Both the position numbers and the translations under genes were made by a program. From UBA4661 sp002405405 (lineage in GTDB: Bacteria; Bacteroidota; Ignavibacteria; Kapaibacteriales; UBA4661), in the NCBI GenBank assembly GCA_036847245.1, contig DAIUAL010000166.1:1-7446 (forward strand): a DNA stretch of 7,446 bases, in the 5' to 3' direction. Positions 5,625 to 7,446 of this stretch are shown here, in pieces; the stretch's first letter is position 1, and each line of letters opens with the position of its first letter. Under the pieces are notes generated by a model. That model made no database searches. It saw only the letters and a list, made by a program, of their open reading frames with translations, and was not told the origin of the DNA.

Positions 5625-6890
5625 TTATTTTTTCACCCACCGTTTGCGAAGCATATTATAGAGTGGTTCTTCGAGCGCATGATACGCAATTGCCGAGACA
5701 AGAAGCATGACAAGTGTTGTTGCAAGAGCAGAAAGCCATTCATTATAGGCAAGCATGGGGCGAAGTACTGCCATTGTTGCCATTGCAAGTTGATGCACTG
5801 AACCAAATGACATAAACTGTGTCAGATAAATCGCATACGACAGTGTACCGATATACACCGGTACGCGATGCTCGAAGATACCATTGCAATACGAATTGCC
5901 ATACAATCCAAGGATAATCAAGGTTGCACCAAGTGCATAACTGCGACCATAGACCGTAAACAAGAATGGTTCGTGTACTCCTGCCTGTACAACACCGCCA
6001 TACGCATCTGTCCATGCCGATACTGCATAGAGCATAGCACAGCCAAGAACGAAGATGAGTGTTGCAACACTCCGCTTGCGAAAAATGACTGAGTCGGGAC
6101 GAAGTACAGCCCACAAACCACCGATGATACCCCATGCAAAATCGATAAATCGACCAAAGATGGTTCCCGTCCAGATACCCGGATTATCTGTATCGGCATA
6201 ATGCAACATGTCATACTTAAAATCTAAGGTTGTTCGTCCGATATTCTGCAAAGCTTGTGCAAGCAGAAGCACAACAAGCGACTGCACAACCCAGCGTTGA
6301 ACGGGTTTATCGGCAAGCCATCGCGTACCACGTGCCAAAAGAATAATGAGTGGTGGAAAAAGTGCGTAAAAACAAAGCTCTACAGTGATTGTCCATGCCG
6401 GGGGATTGATGGCAAAACGATATTCTCGGAACATGCCATGCATCATTGTCAAGTGTGCAGCGACATTGCCTACATGCTCGGACGAGGCGATCAAACCACG
6501 CCCGATGACTTCCACCATAATCAACAAGAAATACATGGGATATAAGCGTATAAATCGCTTTATAGCAAATTGCTTGAGTGTTTCCTTGCCTTTATCAAAA
6601 ACATCGAAATACAACAGCGTAAAAAGAAAGCCCGACACTGCAAAAAAACAGTTCACACCCGACCTGCCATAGTTCAACCACCACACCGGCGATGCCGAAA
6701 GAACTTCATAGCTCATAATATGCCCGAGCAAAACAGCCACAGCAGCATATGCCCGAAAACCCGTTAGCGAGCGTATTTGCGCCTGAGCGGCTGATCCGGA
6801 TGTTGAAGCATTATTCATATTTTTTCGAAATAGATGTCGCAAAAGCAAAGCATACGATACAATGACCTGCTTCTGCTCGCGAATATACAT
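5625..6890 (-). CDS. Acyltransferase-3 family membrane O-acyltransferase
   Basis: This encodes a 421-residue polytopic inner-membrane protein of the acyltransferase-3 (OafA/OatA-like) family, which moves acyl groups, usually acetyl, onto surface glycans, lipopolysaccharide, peptidoglycan or small molecules. Signatures in order: I-R-S-L-T-G-F-R-A-Y-A (39-49) with the conserved TM1 His57; GRSGVNCFFAVSGFL (75-89); K-R-F-I-R-L-Y-P (111-118); PPAWTITVELCFYALFP (163-179) with Glu171; and the terminal SYAIYLTQ (351-358) and ALEEPLY (405-411). About ten membrane segments are visible. There is no C-terminal SGNH domain, so it is the stand-alone form. The last-helix His common in this family (YLxH) is Gln358 here. 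The start is uncertain: ATG 6890 gives the long form, while ATG 6818 (residue 25) also leaves a normal family N-terminus; neither has a good SD. It heads a leftward group with the lipoprotein and probably the methyltransferase. Confidence 0.88.
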   Translation of the reverse strand: MYIREQKQVIVSYALLLRHLFRKNMNNASTSGSAAQAQIRSLTGFRAYAAVAVLLGHIMSYEVLSASPVWWLNYGRSGVNCFFAVSGFLFTLLYFDVFDKGKETLKQFAIKRFIRLYPMYFLLIMVEVIGRGLIASSEHVGNVAAHLTMMHGMFREYRFAINPPAWTITVELCFYALFPPLIILLARGTRWLADKPVQRWVVQSLVVLLLAQALQNIGRTTLDFKYDMLHYADTDNPGIWTGTIFGRFIDFAWGIIGGLWAVLRPDSVIFRKRSVATLIFVLGCAMLYAVSAWTDAYGGVVQAGVHEPFLFTVYGRSYALGATLIILGLYGNSYCNGIFEHRVPVYIGTLSYAIYLTQFMSFGSVHQLAMATMAVLRPMLAYNEWLSALATTLVMLLVSAIAYHALEEPLYNMLRKRWVKK

Positions 6891-7014
6891 CTTCTTTTTC
6901 CACTCTTTTTCAGTCGGTTCATCATGGTATATCGCAGGTAATATGTAGATTGGTTATATCACTTCGTGAATCCCATCGTCTAACACCTTTTATCTGCTTT
7001 TCCGAGAGCATCTC

Positions 7015-7446
7015 ATGCAAAGAATTTTTCTTTCTCACTTGCTTGTTCACCGAACATTACACTTCGTGGTCATGTCCGTGATGATACTCTGTTGGTGTTG
7101 CACTATGAGAACAGTGTTGACAGCTCAATCATCAGCAAAACAGTCGTCCTCATCATCGCTTCCTCTACGCTCGATACCGAATGAAGCATTCGGCTTTGGA
7201 GAAGAACTCTATTATCGTGTGGGCTACCGTTTTCTTACAGCCGGCTCGGGCATGTTCAAAATCGAACCCAAACCTGTAGACCGTAATGGTACACCATGTT
7301 ATGATATCCGCTTTGAAGTTGCTTCGCTCAAGAGTTTAGAATTTCTCTATCGTGTACGCAACACCTATCGTTCGCTCATTGATGTGAATGGTATTTTTTC
7401 ATGGTATTTCGAACAAAAAAATCGTGAAGGGAATTATCGAAAAGAC
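7015..7446 (+). CDS. Secreted DUF3108 protein, N-terminal part (runs off right edge)
   Basis: These are the first 144 codons of a rightward gene. Residues 1-37 form a Sec signal peptide (basic M-Q-R...H-R, core FVVMSVMILCWCC, then L-T-A before Q38), followed by a Ser-rich linker. From about residue 58 the pattern F-G-F-G-E-E-L-Y-Y-R-V-G-Y-R-F-L-T-A-G, then Y-D-I-R-F-E-V-A-S, a bulky Y-R-V-R-N-T-Y-R-S-L-I-D, and W-Y-F-E-Q-K...E-G-N-Y matches the start of DUF3108 (beta-rich, exported, often seen in Chlorobiota/Bacteroidota and proteobacteria). Its function is not established; proteins of this type are thought to act in the periplasm or at the outer membrane. ATG 7015 is used; ATG 7072 is a possible shorter start, and no strong SD precedes either. 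It is transcribed divergently from the acyltransferase gene across a 124-bp gap with no clear promoter boxes. Confidence 0.8.
   Translation, partial: MQRIFLSHLLVHRTLHFVVMSVMILCWCCTMRTVLTAQSSAKQSSSSSLPLRSIPNEAFGFGEELYYRVGYRFLTAGSGMFKIEPKPVDRNGTPCYDIRFEVASLKSLEFLYRVRNTYRSLIDVNGIFSWYFEQKNREGNYRKD

Overview
The window looks like chromosomal DNA of a Bacteroidota/Chlorobiota-type (FCB group) bacterium, possibly a Kapabacteria- or Ignavibacteria-like lineage. The grounds are several secreted proteins whose signal peptides end in A-Q (SYAQ, ARAQ, LTAQ), an outer-membrane beta-barrel ending in Phe, a small DoxX of the type common in that group, a DUF3108 protein, and dispersed palindromic repeats of the GTCATTGCG kind. 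Base composition is moderate and Shine-Dalgarno sites are clear at some genes and missing at others. This placement is inference; no rRNA or other marker gene is present.

Layout. Positions 1-978 (minus strand) hold two exported proteins read leftward: an outer-membrane beta-barrel (286-978, with a strong GAGGAG site) followed by a second secreted protein that runs off the left edge. A purine GA tract lies between them. Positions 979-1735 contain no confident protein gene but are full of structure. There is a well-placed ribosome binding site and ATG leading into 12-bp tandem repeats that encode GVVQ-like units, interrupted by one TAG. A 134-bp nested palindromic element follows, carrying a perfect 28-bp palindrome. 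A hairpin followed by T8 then looks like a plus-strand terminator. Positions 1736-3517 encode an orphan superfamily 2 DEAH-type helicase. Positions 3735-4128 are a DoxX-family membrane protein split by a one-base frameshift in a C-rich run. A perfect 13-bp-stem hairpin (4172-4203) sits tail to tail between DoxX and the next gene.

Positions 4228-6890 (minus strand) form a leftward envelope-related group: an acyltransferase-3 membrane O-acyltransferase, a small lipoprotein 36 bp downstream, and a membrane methyltransferase of the isoprenylcysteine/LmtA-like type after a 110-bp gap holding a dyad. Divergent from these, a secreted DUF3108 protein begins at 7015 and leaves the right edge.

How they may fit together: most genes act at the cell envelope. 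The methyltransferase and acyltransferase are both plausible modifiers of lipid A or surface glycans. The helicase is the only nucleic-acid enzyme and has no visible partner such as a methylase, nuclease or transposase. I do not see a convincing new multi-gene system. The least explained part is 1157-1476, a compact transcription-unit-like stretch without an intact gene.
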